DNA of 64,000 bases from Actinoallomurus sp963799975 (GCA_963799975.1 CAWCZF010000002.1:558001-622000), one strand, 5' to 3'. Counted from the stretch's first letter, positions 7,325-15,751 are shown. Numbers and translations: made by a program. The notes: generated by a model not told the origin, from the letters alone.

Positions 7325-8323
7325 TCAGGACCGCGCTGATGACCCCACACGCTCGTGCTCGCGTGCCACCGCGTGGGATTCGTCGTGTGACACCTCGTGG
7401 ACCGGCGCGTGCGGCCGCCGCGCGTACCGTACGAGCATGACGAGTACGCCGGGCGCGCTCGCCACGAAGCTCAGCACCCCGTACACCACGGCGATCGTGA
7501 GCCCCTGGGCGGCGCCCAGCCCGGCCGCGCCGAACGCCCACGCCGTGACGCCCTCGCGCGGACCCCAGCCGCCGATGTTGATCGGCAGCCCCATCGCGAA
7601 CAGCGCCAGCACCATCAGCGGCAGCAGCCGCGCGAACGACGCCGGCGATCCGGACACGCGCGCCGCGACGAGGAACAGCGCCAGGTGCCCGGCCAGGCCC
7701 ACCGCGGACAGGAGGATCACCCCCGGCCAGGTGTCGCGCGCGAGCAGGCCGTGCCGTACGTCGGCCAGGGCCGGGGTGACCTGACGGCGCCAGAACGCGG
7801 TGTGCCGGCCCCAGAGCGTCCCGGCCGTCAGTACGAGCCCGAGCGCGCCCAGCGCCGCGACGGACACCGGCGTGACGACGCGCGCGGCCGAGACGACCGG
7901 CGTACGCCCGAACAGCACTCCGACCCCGGCGGCGGCCAGCACCACCTGGCCGCCGGTGCGCTCGATCGCCACCGCGCGCACGCCGCGCGCGACGTCGCCG
8001 GAGCTCTGGCCGTGCCGTACGGCGCGGTGCACGTCGCCGAGCACCCCGCCGGGCAGGATCGTGTTGAGGAACAGCGAGCGGTAGTAGTCCGCGACCGCCG
8101 AGGGCAGGGAGAGCCGCAGGCCGAGCCGCCGTACCACGAGGCACCAGCGCGCGGCGCTGGCCACCGTCGTCGCCAGGCCGAGCAGCAGCGCGGCCGCGAT
8201 CGCCGGGCCGTCCACCAGCCGCAGCCCGGAGGTGAACGCGCCGGTGCCGAGCCGCCAGACCAGCACCGCGATGATGGCGGCGCCGGCGAGGATCCGCAGC
8301 CACGGCCAGACCGCGCGCCTCAC
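7325..8323 (-). CDS. UPF0104/LPG-synthase-TM-like flippase family membrane protein
   Basis: A 332-residue integral membrane protein of the lysylphosphatidylglycerol-synthase transmembrane-region superfamily, with about seven or eight hydrophobic segments. The family marks are present: YRSLFLNTILPGGVLGDVHR early, and PLMVLALFAMGLPINIGGWG with the GPREG motif late. These proteins translocate lipids or glycolipids; they lack the cytosolic aminoacyl transferase domain. GTG 8323 overlaps the upstream methyltransferase stop by GTGA; the longer upstream opening is inside that gene. As the last gene of the operon it may export the product made by the other enzymes. Confidence 0.85.
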   Translation of the reverse strand: MRRAVWPWLRILAGAAIIAVLVWRLGTGAFTSGLRLVDGPAIAAALLLGLATTVASAARWCLVVRRLGLRLSLPSAVADYYRSLFLNTILPGGVLGDVHRAVRHGQSSGDVARGVRAVAIERTGGQVVLAAAGVGVLFGRTPVVSAARVVTPVSVAALGALGLVLTAGTLWGRHTAFWRRQVTPALADVRHGLLARDTWPGVILLSAVGLAGHLALFLVAARVSGSPASFARLLPLMVLALFAMGLPINIGGWGPREGVTAWAFGAAGLGAAQGLTIAVVYGVLSFVASAPGVLVMLVRYARRPHAPVHEVSHDESHAVAREHERVGSSARS

Positions 8324-9201
8324 GAGGTCGCCTCCGGCAGCGCGAGCAGATCCCGGTGGTACACGACGACGTCCAGCTCGCCCGCCGCGCACGCCGCCAG
8401 CCGGCGGCGCAGGTAGTCCTCGCACGGCAGGTACGGGCACTGTTCGCGTGCCGCGTCGACCCGCCCGGTCAGCCACTCCGCGGTCAGCGCCGCCTGCGCG
8501 GGGCCGAGCCGCCACGGGCTGGGGTGCTGACCCACGGCCATGCCGCGCCGCCGGAACGCCTCGGCGGCGACGGCGGGCGCGTCCGGGCCGAGCAGGCGGC
8601 GGCCCGCGACGACCCGCCGCTGGTGCGCGTCGAAGGCGGCCGCGATCTCGTCATCGAGCGGGTCGGCCGGCGTGAGCTCCACCCGGCCGGTGACCGACAG
8701 GGTGAACAGCGCCGGGCGGCCCGCGCACACTTCGGCGAGGCGGTCCACCTCCTCGGCGGTGAGCAGGTCCAGCAGCGCCGAGGAGGTCACCAGCGACGCG
8801 TCCGCGAGATCGTCGGCGGTCAGCCGGGTGACGTCGCGCCGCCGGGTCGCCGTCACGGCGGCGGCACGCTCCGCGCGTGCGAGCAGTTCGGGGTCGCGGT
8901 CGTACAGGACCCAGCGCTGCGGCCCCGGCAGCCGCCCGGCCAGCCAGCGTGCCATCGAGCCGGTACCGCACCCGAGGTCGTGCACGACCAACGGACCGGA
9001 CGGCGGGTTAACCGGGAAATTGGCAGAGGGGCCGGACGGTGGGCCGGGCCGGGGGTTGGCCGGGGGGTTGGCCGGGTGCCCGTGACCCGCCAGGTAGGCG
9101 CGCAGCGGGACGAGCAGCGCGTCCGCGCGAGCGTCGGCGTCGGCGCCCTCGCGCAGCTCCAGCCACTCCGGCGGGCAGTGCGCGGCCGAAGCGATGCTCA
9201 T
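8320..9201 (-). CDS. class I SAM-dependent methyltransferase
   Basis: A 293-residue enzyme. Motif I VVHDLGCGTGSMARWLAGRL (about 87-106) binds the adenosyl moiety, YDRDPELL is the acidic end of strand two, and the rest follows the Rossmann-like methyltransferase fold. An unusual proline-rich insert with repeating NPP and GPPSGP units (about 58-85) separates the N-terminal helix from motif I. The ATG overlaps the glycosyltransferase stop by ATGA. The substrate is unknown; its neighbours suggest a glycosylated pterin- or lipid-linked intermediate. Confidence 0.85.
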   Translation of the reverse strand: MSIASAAHCPPEWLELREGADADARADALLVPLRAYLAGHGHPANPPANPRPGPPSGPSANFPVNPPSGPLVVHDLGCGTGSMARWLAGRLPGPQRWVLYDRDPELLARAERAAAVTATRRRDVTRLTADDLADASLVTSSALLDLLTAEEVDRLAEVCAGRPALFTLSVTGRVELTPADPLDDEIAAAFDAHQRRVVAGRRLLGPDAPAVAAEAFRRRGMAVGQHPSPWRLGPAQAALTAEWLTGRVDAAREQCPYLPCEDYLRRRLAACAAGELDVVVYHRDLLALPEATS

Positions 9202-10250
9202 CGGACCGGCTCCAACCCGGCCAGAACGCCCGCCAGCAGGCGCGACGTCACATCCCAGCCGTCCAGCGCGCCGCGCCGTCGCCGGGCCGCGGCGCGCAGG
9301 CGCTCCCGCAGGCCGTGGTCGGCGAACCAGCCGCGCAGTGCCTCCGCGAGCGCCGCCGAATCCCCGGGCGCGACGAGCAGGCCCGCGCCGTCCAGTGCCT
9401 CGTGCACGCCGCCGACGTCCGTCGCGACCACCGGGATCCCGCGCGCCAGCGCCTCCGTCACCACCATCCCGTACGTCTCGGCGTGCGACGCGAGCACCGC
9501 GAGGTCGGCCTCCGCGTACGCCGCGGCCAGCCGCTCGCCGGTCAGGGGGCCCGCGAGCCGTACGCGGCCGGCGAGGCCGAGCCGGTCGATCAGCCGCCGC
9601 AGCCGCGCGACGTAGCCGGGCGCGCGGGTCAGCGCTCCGGCGCACAGGCACTCCCAGGGCAGTTCGGAGAGGGTCGCCAGGGCGCGTACCAGCACCTCCT
9701 GCCCCTTGAGCGGGGTCACCGAGGCGACGCAGAGCAGCCGCGACGCACCGTCGGTGCCGGGCGCGAGCGGCGCGGGGTCGGTACCGGGCACGGCGACGTG
9801 CACCCGGGCCGCGTCGAGCCCGTGGTGCGCCACGAGCCGTCGCGCGGCCCACCCGCTGGTCGTCACCACCGCCGCGGCGGCGCGCAGGACGGCGCGTTCG
9901 CCCGCGTCCAGATCGGCGGCGGCCTCGGGGGCGAGCCCGGTCTCGTCGGCGAGCGGCATATGGACGAGCACCACGAGCCGCAGCCGCCGCGCCGCCGGGA
10001 CGACGATCTCGGGAACGCCGCAGGCGACGAGCCCGTCGGCGAGGACCACGGCCCGGTCGGGCAGTGCGGCGAGCGCGCCCGCCAACTCCGCCTCCGCGCC
10101 CGGCCCGGGCCTCGGCCAGCTTCCACGTACGGCGATCTCCCGCACGTCTCCGGGGAGCCCGCCGCCGGCGCGGCGGTCATAGACGTTGCCGCCGCTCGGC
10201 ACCGACGGGTCGTCCACGTCGCCGGGCAGGACCAGGTGGACCGTGCTCAC
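9198..10250 (-). CDS. GT4-family glycosyltransferase
   Basis: A 350-residue GT-B enzyme starting at GTG 10250, which overlaps the upstream stop. The C-terminal nucleotide-sugar half is typical: VASVTPLKGQEVLVRAL, ADLAVLASHAETYGMVVTEA (with the EX7E-type ETYGMVVTEALARG) and GIPVVATDVGGVHEAL. The N-terminal half has HLVLPGDVDDPSVPSGGN, the glycine-rich acceptor loop in a degenerate form. It is likely a retaining transferase using UDP- or GDP-sugar. It lies in the middle of the five-gene overlapping operon; the acceptor is unknown. Confidence 0.88.
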   Translation of the reverse strand: MSTVHLVLPGDVDDPSVPSGGNVYDRRAGGGLPGDVREIAVRGSWPRPGPGAEAELAGALAALPDRAVVLADGLVACGVPEIVVPAARRLRLVVLVHMPLADETGLAPEAAADLDAGERAVLRAAAAVVTTSGWAARRLVAHHGLDAARVHVAVPGTDPAPLAPGTDGASRLLCVASVTPLKGQEVLVRALATLSELPWECLCAGALTRAPGYVARLRRLIDRLGLAGRVRLAGPLTGERLAAAYAEADLAVLASHAETYGMVVTEALARGIPVVATDVGGVHEALDGAGLLVAPGDSAALAEALRGWFADHGLRERLRAAARRRRGALDGWDVTSRLLAGVLAGLEPVR

Positions 10251-10645
10251 AGCGGGCGCTCGAAGCTCGCCCACGCGACGTGCGACTCGTGCAGGGTGAC
10301 CGCGATCTCGACGATCCCGCGTGCGCCCTCGCCGAGCGCGCCGGCGTGCAGGCGGTCGGCGAGCCGGTCCGCGACGACCTTGGCGAGGAACTCCGTCGAG
10401 GTGTTGACGCCGGCGAAGTCGGGCTCGTCGTCGAGGTTGCGGTAGTTGAGCTCGGCGAGCAGCGCGCCGAGCTCCTTGGTCGCCCGCCCGATGTCGACGA
10501 CGATGTTGTCGGCGTCGAGCTCGGCGCGGCGGAAGGTCGCGTCCACGACGAACGTCGCGCCGTGCAGGTTACGGGCTGGCCCGAACACCTCGCCGCGAAA
10601 GCTGTGGGCGACCATCAGGTGGTCACGAACGGTGACGCTGAACAC
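10247..10645 (-). CDS. 6-pyruvoyl-tetrahydropterin synthase / QueD-like protein
   Basis: A 132-residue T-fold protein. GTG 10645 (or TTG 10648) is chosen because GAGGAG at 10655-10660 stands just upstream; the ATG at 10666 would place that ribosome site inside the gene. The zinc ligands are visible as H in VAHSF and the LHGATFVVD histidine, and ADNIVVDIG matches the family's D-x-G region; STEFLAKVVADRL carries the substrate Glu. Family enzymes convert dihydroneopterin triphosphate to pyruvoyl- or carboxy-tetrahydropterins. No queuosine genes are next to it; the operon suggests a specialised pterin product. Confidence 0.85.
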   Translation of the reverse strand: MFSVTVRDHLMVAHSFRGEVFGPARNLHGATFVVDATFRRAELDADNIVVDIGRATKELGALLAELNYRNLDDEPDFAGVNTSTEFLAKVVADRLADRLHAGALGEGARGIVEIAVTLHESHVAWASFERPL

Positions 10646-10649
10646 CAAA

Positions 10650-11633
10650 TCACTCTCCTCGGTCATACAGGACACGGAGACAGAGGGCATTTCGTTCACC
10701 GCTGACGAGACCCGGCAGAATTTCGGGCAGCTCATCGAAGCCGCACTCGCCGCTCACCAGCACGTCGTACGCGGGGTCGGCGAGCAGGCCGAGGGCGATC
10801 GACAGCCGGTCGGCGAAGCCGCGGTGCGTGCGCTTGGCACGCGAGACCGCGCCCACCTGGCTGCCGTTGATCACCAGCCGCCGCGAGTGGAAGAACTCCC
10901 CGAGCGGCAGCGCGACCCGCCGGTCGCCGTACCAGCTCAGCTCGACCACCGTCCCCTCCGGCGCGAGGAGTTCCAGCGACCGCGCGAGCCCGGCCTCCGT
11001 GGCGCTCGCGTGCAGTACGAGGTCGCAGTCGCCGTCGGCGTCGGCGGGCGCGGCGAAGCCGGCGCCGAGCCGTCGCGCGACCGCCTCCCGCGAGGGGTCG
11101 ACATCGACCAACTGGACCCGCGTGCCGGGGATCCCGGCCAGGATCCGCGCGGCGCAGCAGCCGACCATCCCGCCGCCGACCACCGCGATCTTGTCGCCGA
11201 CCTGCGGCGACGCGTCCCAGACCGCGTTCAGCGCGGTCTCCACGGTGCCGGTCAGCACGGCGCGCGCGGCCGGTACGGAGTCCGGCAGCGGAGTGACCGC
11301 GGCGGCCGGGACGACGTAGCGCGTCTGGTGCGGGTAGAGGCAGAAGACGGTACGGCCGCGCAGGGCGGGCGGGCCCTCCTCGACCAGCCCGACGTTGAGG
11401 TAGCCGTACTTGACCGGGCCGGGGAAGTCGCCGTCCTGGAAGGGCGCGCGCATCAGGTCGTGCTGGCTCTCCGGCACGCCGCCGCGGAAGACGAGCGTCT
11501 CGGTGCCCCGGCTGACGCCGGAGTAGAGAGTGCGTACGAGGACCTCGTCCGCGGACGGGTCCGGCAGTGTCAGCGGCCGGATCTCGCCGTGCCCGGGTGA
11601 CCGGAGCCAGAAGGCTCGCGCGGCATGTGCCAT
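10650..11633 (-). CDS. zinc-type alcohol dehydrogenase-like oxidoreductase
   Basis: A 327-residue medium-chain dehydrogenase. The nucleotide site is IAVVGGGMVGCCAARIL (about 148-164) followed by VDVDPSR, and the N-terminal GroES-like part carries YSGVSRGTETLVFRG. The structural zinc cysteine cluster of classical ADHs is absent, and the catalytic cysteine region reads SRGTE, so it belongs to the divergent branch often seen beside PTPS-like genes. It is the first gene of the minus-strand operon; its promoter is in the 100-base gap shared with the phosphatidyltransferase. Its substrate is unknown; it may reduce a side-chain ketone of the pterin. Confidence 0.82.
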   Translation of the reverse strand: MAHAARAFWLRSPGHGEIRPLTLPDPSADEVLVRTLYSGVSRGTETLVFRGGVPESQHDLMRAPFQDGDFPGPVKYGYLNVGLVEEGPPALRGRTVFCLYPHQTRYVVPAAAVTPLPDSVPAARAVLTGTVETALNAVWDASPQVGDKIAVVGGGMVGCCAARILAGIPGTRVQLVDVDPSREAVARRLGAGFAAPADADGDCDLVLHASATEAGLARSLELLAPEGTVVELSWYGDRRVALPLGEFFHSRRLVINGSQVGAVSRAKRTHRGFADRLSIALGLLADPAYDVLVSGECGFDELPEILPGLVSGERNALCLRVLYDRGE

Positions 11634-11732
11634 GTCATTCTCCTACCCTGAGTGACAATTCGGGATTTATCGGACGTTTGCACTGCGCGGGTACGCTCTG
11701 CGGCACTTCGTCACTTTGCTCAAGGAGACCCG

Positions 11733-12482
11733 GTGGTCACACACGATCTGCGCCGCCCGCTCGGCCGCGCGCCCGCCGCCGGGCTCGGCGCACAGATCAC
11801 GCTGCTCGCGCTGCTGTGGGCGGCGGGCGTCTGCCTGGGCGTCGCGGGCTGGCTGGTCGGCACGGCGTACGCGGTCATCATGTGGGCCGTGCTCCAGTCG
11901 GCGCTGCGCCGGTCGCGTACGCGCTCGTTCGGGCCGGCCAACAGCGTCACGCTGGTACGCGCGGTCCTCGTCGGGTGCGTGACCGCGATCACCGCCGACG
12001 CCCTCGGCGACCGCGAGCCGGCCACCGCCCTGATCGTCATCGCCGCGGTGGCGCTGGTGCTGGACTGGGTCGACGGCCAGGTCGCCCGGCGTACGGGCAC
12101 GGTGTCGCCGCTGGGTGCGCGCTTCGACATGGAGGTCGACGCGTTCCTGATCCTGGTGCTGAGCGTCTTCGTGGCCCACTCATTCGGGCTGTGGGTCCTG
12201 ACGATCGGCGCGATGCGGTACGTGTTCGTGGCGGCGAGCCGGGTCGCGCCCTGGCTACGTGGCACGCTGCCGACGAGCCTGGCGCGCAAGGCGGTGGCCG
12301 CCATGCAGGGCATCGTCCTGGTCACCGTCGCCGCGGACGTCGTGCCGCGCCCGGTCGCCTTCGTCGCCGTCGCCGGGTCGCTGGCGTTCTTGACCTGGTC
12401 GTTCGGCCGCGACGTCCGCTGGCTCTGGCGAACGCGCACCGCGGGCTCGCCCGTCCCGGCGCCGGCCGCCGGGCAGCGGTAG
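11733..12482 (+). CDS. CDP-alcohol phosphatidyltransferase
   Basis: A 249-residue membrane enzyme starting at GTG 11733, five bases after AAGGAG. The signature DG(x)2AR(x)8G(x)3D(x)3D is complete in DGQVARRTGTVSPLGARFD followed by MEVD, giving the four aspartates that hold the metals. Six hydrophobic segments surround it. Such enzymes join CDP-diacylglycerol or a CDP-alcohol to an alcohol acceptor at the inner membrane. It is divergent from the dehydrogenase operon and likely belongs to the same pathway, so a polar lipid head group may be made or modified here. Confidence 0.88.
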   Translation: MVTHDLRRPLGRAPAAGLGAQITLLALLWAAGVCLGVAGWLVGTAYAVIMWAVLQSALRRSRTRSFGPANSVTLVRAVLVGCVTAITADALGDREPATALIVIAAVALVLDWVDGQVARRTGTVSPLGARFDMEVDAFLILVLSVFVAHSFGLWVLTIGAMRYVFVAASRVAPWLRGTLPTSLARKAVAAMQGIVLVTVAADVVPRPVAFVAVAGSLAFLTWSFGRDVRWLWRTRTAGSPVPAPAAGQR

Positions 12483-12483
12483 C

Positions 12484-12861
12484 TCAGCCGACGAAGCCGG
12501 TCAGCGACAGCGTGTTGCCGTCGGGGTCCTTGAACCAGGCGATCCGGTCGCCGCCGGGAGCCGTCCAGACGCCGTCCTCGGTCTGCTCCATCCCGTCGTA
12601 GTGGACGAACTTCACCGAACGTGTGGTGAGGTAGGCCATCGCGCCGTCGAAGTCATCGACCGCCCAGCCGAGCACGGTGAAGGGCTGCGGCCGCAGCTCG
12701 CCGACCTGGGCCACGCGGATCATGGTCCCGCCGCCCGCCAGCACGAGGGCGTACGGGCCGGCCGAGGAGACCGAAAGGCCGAGCACGCCCTCGTAGAAGG
12801 CGCGGGCACGCTCCAGGTCGACCGACGGCACGAACGCCATCACCGATGAGGATCCCAGCAT
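12484..12861 (-). CDS. VOC-family (glyoxalase/bleomycin-resistance fold) protein
   Basis: A 125-residue protein from ATG 12861, preceded by GGAGGAGAA. It shows the paired beta-alpha-beta-beta-beta motif: VMAFVPSVDLERARAFYEGV at the start and WFKDPDGNTLSLTGF at the end, the usual metal/ligand Glu position being replaced by a less typical arrangement. Members are dioxygenases, lyases, epimerases or binding proteins. It converges with the phosphatidyltransferase with one base between stops. No specific substrate can be proposed. Confidence 0.82.
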   Translation of the reverse strand: MLGSSSVMAFVPSVDLERARAFYEGVLGLSVSSAGPYALVLAGGGTMIRVAQVGELRPQPFTVLGWAVDDFDGAMAYLTTRSVKFVHYDGMEQTEDGVWTAPGGDRIAWFKDPDGNTLSLTGFVG

Positions 12862-12954
12862 GGCGTTCTCCTCCGCCTCGTAACGGCTTGTGACGACGCG
12901 GCGGTCTCGTGGCGGCACCGCGTGCCGGTCGTGGATGGTGCGACGACGTTACAC

Positions 12955-15168
12955 TCATGCCCCGCGCCGGGCCCGCGCCCGGTGCACGCGAGCGAGATTG
13001 TTCCGTGCCGTGGCCTCCCGGTGTTCGTCGCTCGTGGCGCGAAACTCGGCCGCCGCGTCGAGGTGGCAGGCGACGGCCTCGTCGTAGCGGCGCAGGCGAC
13101 GGAGCGCGCAGCCGAGGTTGTCCAGTGCGATGCCCACGCGGTGCCGGTCCTCCAGCTCGCGGAAGATCTCCAGTGCCTCGCGGCCGCGGGCGAGTGCCTC
13201 GTCGTAGCGGCGCGCGCGCCGCAGGGCCATGGCGAGGTTGTCCAGTGCGCGGCCCTCGCCGTGCCGGTCGTCCAGCTCGCGGAAGAGCCGCAGCGCGTCC
13301 TCGTGCGCGACGATCGACTCGTCGTAGCGGCGCGCACGGCGCAGGGCGAGCCCGAGACTGTCCACCGCCTCGCTCTCCCGAGGGCGGTCGCCGAGCCGCC
13401 GGAAGACGCGGAGGGCCTCGCGGTGCCCGGCGATGGCCTCGTCGTAGCGGCGTACCCAGCGCAGGGCGAGCGCGAGGTTGTCCAGCGCCACGGCCTCACG
13501 TAGCTCGTCGCCGGTGGCGCGGAACGCCGCGCGTGCGTCGGTGTGGCAGGCGATGGCGCCCTCGAACCGCCGCATCCGGCGCAGGACCACGCCGAGGTGG
13601 TCGGTCGCGACGCCCTCGCCGTGCCGGTCGCCCAGCCCGCGGAAGATCCGCGCCGCCTCCCGGTGCCGGTCGACGGCCTCATCGAAGCGCCGCGTCTGCC
13701 GCAGCGCGAGCCCCAGGGACAGCAGGGCGGTCGCACGCCCGCGCTCGTCGCCGAGGCCGGCGGCGGCGTCGACGGCAACGGCGCCGAGGGCCAGCCAGTC
13801 GTCGAGGAACCGCCGCTGTCTCAGGTACGGCCGCAGCGCCTCGGGCAGGTCGCGTGCCACCTCGCGGTGGCCGCACGCGACGGCCGCGTACGCGGCCGCC
13901 CTCAGGTTCGCGTACTCGGCGTCGAGCCAGGCCATCGCCTCGGCGTGCCCGGCGAAGCCCGGCTCGGCGGGCCGCTCGGCGATGGAGTCCAGCCGCGCGC
14001 GTGCGGCCTGTGCGGTGGTCACGTAGTGGTCCAGCAGGCGGGCGAACGCGGCCGGGTCGTCGTGCCCGTCGAGCCGCCGGGCGTAGAGGCGCACGAGGTC
14101 GTGGAGCCGCCACCGGCCGTGGCCGCCGCGCTCGATCAGGTGCGCGCGCGCCAGCGCCTCCAGCGTGCGCCGTGCGGACGCGGGCCTGACGCCGGCCAGC
14201 GCGGCGGCCGCGGCAATGGACAGGTCGGGGCCCGGGTTGGCCGGCAGCAGCGCGAACAGCCGGGCGCGGTCCGCGTCCAGGCCGCGGTAGGACAGGTCGA
14301 AGGCGGCGTGCACCGCGAGGTCGTCGTAGGCGAGCTCGTCCAGCCGGTCGTGCTCGCTCCGGAGGGCGGCGGCGACCGACGCGGCCGGGCGCGCGGGGTC
14401 CTCGGCCAGCAGCGCCGCGACGATCCGCAGCGCCAGGGGAAGGCCGCCGCACAGCGCGGCGAGCGCACGCGCCTCGCCCGGCTCGGCGGCGAGGCGGCGG
14501 TCGCCGGGCCGCCGTACCTCCAGCGCACGCGCCAGCAGCTCCACCGCGTCGGCGGTCGCGAGGACGTCGAGGTCGACCAGCCGCGCGTCGAGAAGGCCGA
14601 GCGTGTCGCGCGAGGTCACGATCGCGAGGTTGACCCCGTCGGCGGGCAGCAGGGGTCGTACCTGGTCGTGGGACGAGGCGTTGTCGACCACGACGAGAAT
14701 CCGGCGGCCCTCCGCGGCGTACGCCGCCAGCACCGAGGCGTAGAGCCGGGCACGGTCCTGCTCGGCGGCGGGAATGTGCTCGCCCGGCACGCCGAGTGCG
14801 CGCAGGAACCCCTCCAGCGCCTGCCCGGCGTCCAGGCGGCGCGCCTCGTCGTAGCCGAACATGTCCACGAAGAGCACTCCGCCGGGCAGCCGTCCTCCGG
14901 CGAGCGCCGCGTGTGCGGCCTGCACCGCGAGTGCGGTCTTGCCGATGCCGCCCATCCCGCCGACGGCCGTGACCAGGACGGCGCTCCGTTCGCCGGCCGG
15001 TGCGACCGGCAACGCGGCGAGTGCGGCGTCGCGGCCGGTGAAGGCGGGCGTGGCCGGGGGCAGGCCCGACAGGGCCGGCGTGATGCACGGCGGCAGCAGC
15101 ACGGTGACGTTCTCGCCCTGGATCACCGCGGAGAAGAAGATCCCGCCCGTGATGCGGTTCTCGGTCAC
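12955..15168 (-). CDS. NB-ARC/TPR (NLR-like) protein with N-terminal amyloid-like motif
   Basis: A 737-residue STAND protein starting at GTG 15168, four bases after the stop of the membrane protein. Residues 4-23 form a short motif, NRITGGIFF then SAVIQGENV, resembling bacterial NLR-associated amyloid signalling sequences of RHIM/PP type. The NB-ARC part has Walker A GMGGIGKT (71-78), Walker B RRILVVVDN, AIVTSRD and the CGGLPLAL loop. Residues about 440-730 hold at least seven tetratricopeptide repeats of 40 residues (RRYDEA...). There is no SARP DNA-binding domain. Likely role: ligand-triggered oligomerisation that templates the partner membrane protein. The repeats make DNA-level repetition at 13060-13760. 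Confidence 0.85.
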   Translation of the reverse strand: MTENRITGGIFFSAVIQGENVTVLLPPCITPALSGLPPATPAFTGRDAALAALPVAPAGERSAVLVTAVGGMGGIGKTALAVQAAHAALAGGRLPGGVLFVDMFGYDEARRLDAGQALEGFLRALGVPGEHIPAAEQDRARLYASVLAAYAAEGRRILVVVDNASSHDQVRPLLPADGVNLAIVTSRDTLGLLDARLVDLDVLATADAVELLARALEVRRPGDRRLAAEPGEARALAALCGGLPLALRIVAALLAEDPARPAASVAAALRSEHDRLDELAYDDLAVHAAFDLSYRGLDADRARLFALLPANPGPDLSIAAAAALAGVRPASARRTLEALARAHLIERGGHGRWRLHDLVRLYARRLDGHDDPAAFARLLDHYVTTAQAARARLDSIAERPAEPGFAGHAEAMAWLDAEYANLRAAAYAAVACGHREVARDLPEALRPYLRQRRFLDDWLALGAVAVDAAAGLGDERGRATALLSLGLALRQTRRFDEAVDRHREAARIFRGLGDRHGEGVATDHLGVVLRRMRRFEGAIACHTDARAAFRATGDELREAVALDNLALALRWVRRYDEAIAGHREALRVFRRLGDRPRESEAVDSLGLALRRARRYDESIVAHEDALRLFRELDDRHGEGRALDNLAMALRRARRYDEALARGREALEIFRELEDRHRVGIALDNLGCALRRLRRYDEAVACHLDAAAEFRATSDEHREATARNNLARVHRARARRGA

Positions 15169-15172
15169 CGGC

Positions 15173-15541
15173 TCAGTCCCCGGCGGCGGGCGGCGTCTCG
15201 TCGCGCCGGGACATGCCCACGTCGCGGCCCTGGATCACCGGGCCGTGAAAGGTGCCGCCACTGATCTCGTTCCGCACACCGCCCGCGCCCTCGTCGCGCA
15301 CACCGCCCGCGCCCTCCCCGCGTGCGCCGCCCGCACCCTCGCCGACGGCGGCCGGCGGCTCGCGTGTCGCGAAGGTGCCGTACGCGGCCAGGGCGAGACC
15401 GGCGGCGCCGAGGAGCGCGCCGATGACGCTGCCGAGCTTGTCCGCCTTGTCCAGACCGGCGTACGCGAAGTAGACCGCGAGACCGGCCACGGCGGCCACC
15501 GCGACGACCGCCCCGACCCATTTCGCGACTCGTGTTGACAT
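15173..15541 (-). CDS. two-helix membrane protein with C-terminal amyloid-like motif, candidate NLR effector
   Basis: A 122-residue protein from ATG 15541. Two transmembrane helices lie at about 8-29 and 36-57, followed by a flexible linker built of three octad repeats (GEGAGGAR, GEGAGGVR, DEGAGGVR) and then residues 91-110, NEISGGTFH plus GPVIQGRDV, which match the N-terminal motif of the next gene at about half the positions (N-x-I-[ST]-G-G-x-F, V-I-Q-G, V). Stop and next start are four bases apart, so both proteins are co-translated. Layout (effector with C-terminal motif, NLR with N-terminal motif) is that of amyloid-signalling pairs. Membrane damage as output is inference. Confidence 0.7.
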   Translation of the reverse strand: MSTRVAKWVGAVVAVAAVAGLAVYFAYAGLDKADKLGSVIGALLGAAGLALAAYGTFATREPPAAVGEGAGGARGEGAGGVRDEGAGGVRNEISGGTFHGPVIQGRDVGMSRRDETPPAAGD

Positions 15542-15691
15542 GGCCCCATCATTCCGCAGCGGCCCGCTCACAGGGAGCGGTCGCGAAGACGGGCTCCGGC
15601 GCGCCGGGCGCGCCCGGCGGCGGCCCGCCCGGCCGCCCACCCAAACCGACGCCTGCGCTGACCAGCGGAACGCCGCGAGTTCGCTCCCGGA

Positions 15692-15715
15692 CTTGACTTC
15701 ATAACTTTTATCAAG
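15692..15715. promoter_or_regulatory. candidate ROK operator, copy 1
   Basis: CTTGA and TCAAG arms enclose CTTCATAACTTTTA in an AT-rich island of the intergenic stretch 15542-15864. The element matches the one in front of the ABC-importer operon (19513-19535) in its arms (CTTRA/TYAAG) and in the TCATAAC core. The only regulator between the two sites is the ROK protein. Confidence 0.65.
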
Positions 15716-15751
15716 GCCATTAAGAAGCATTTCACCAGGGCGACCACCCCC

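Noticed and set aside
13060..13770. Tandem DNA repeats that could look like a CRISPR-like array
   Set aside because: The 120-base periodicity is explained by in-frame TPR codons of the NB-ARC protein; there are no short identical repeats with unique spacers.
12955..15168. SARP-type antibiotic regulator (AfsR-like)
   Set aside because: NB-ARC and TPR domains match AfsR, but the N-terminal DNA-binding and BTAD domains are missing and an amyloid-like motif stands there instead.
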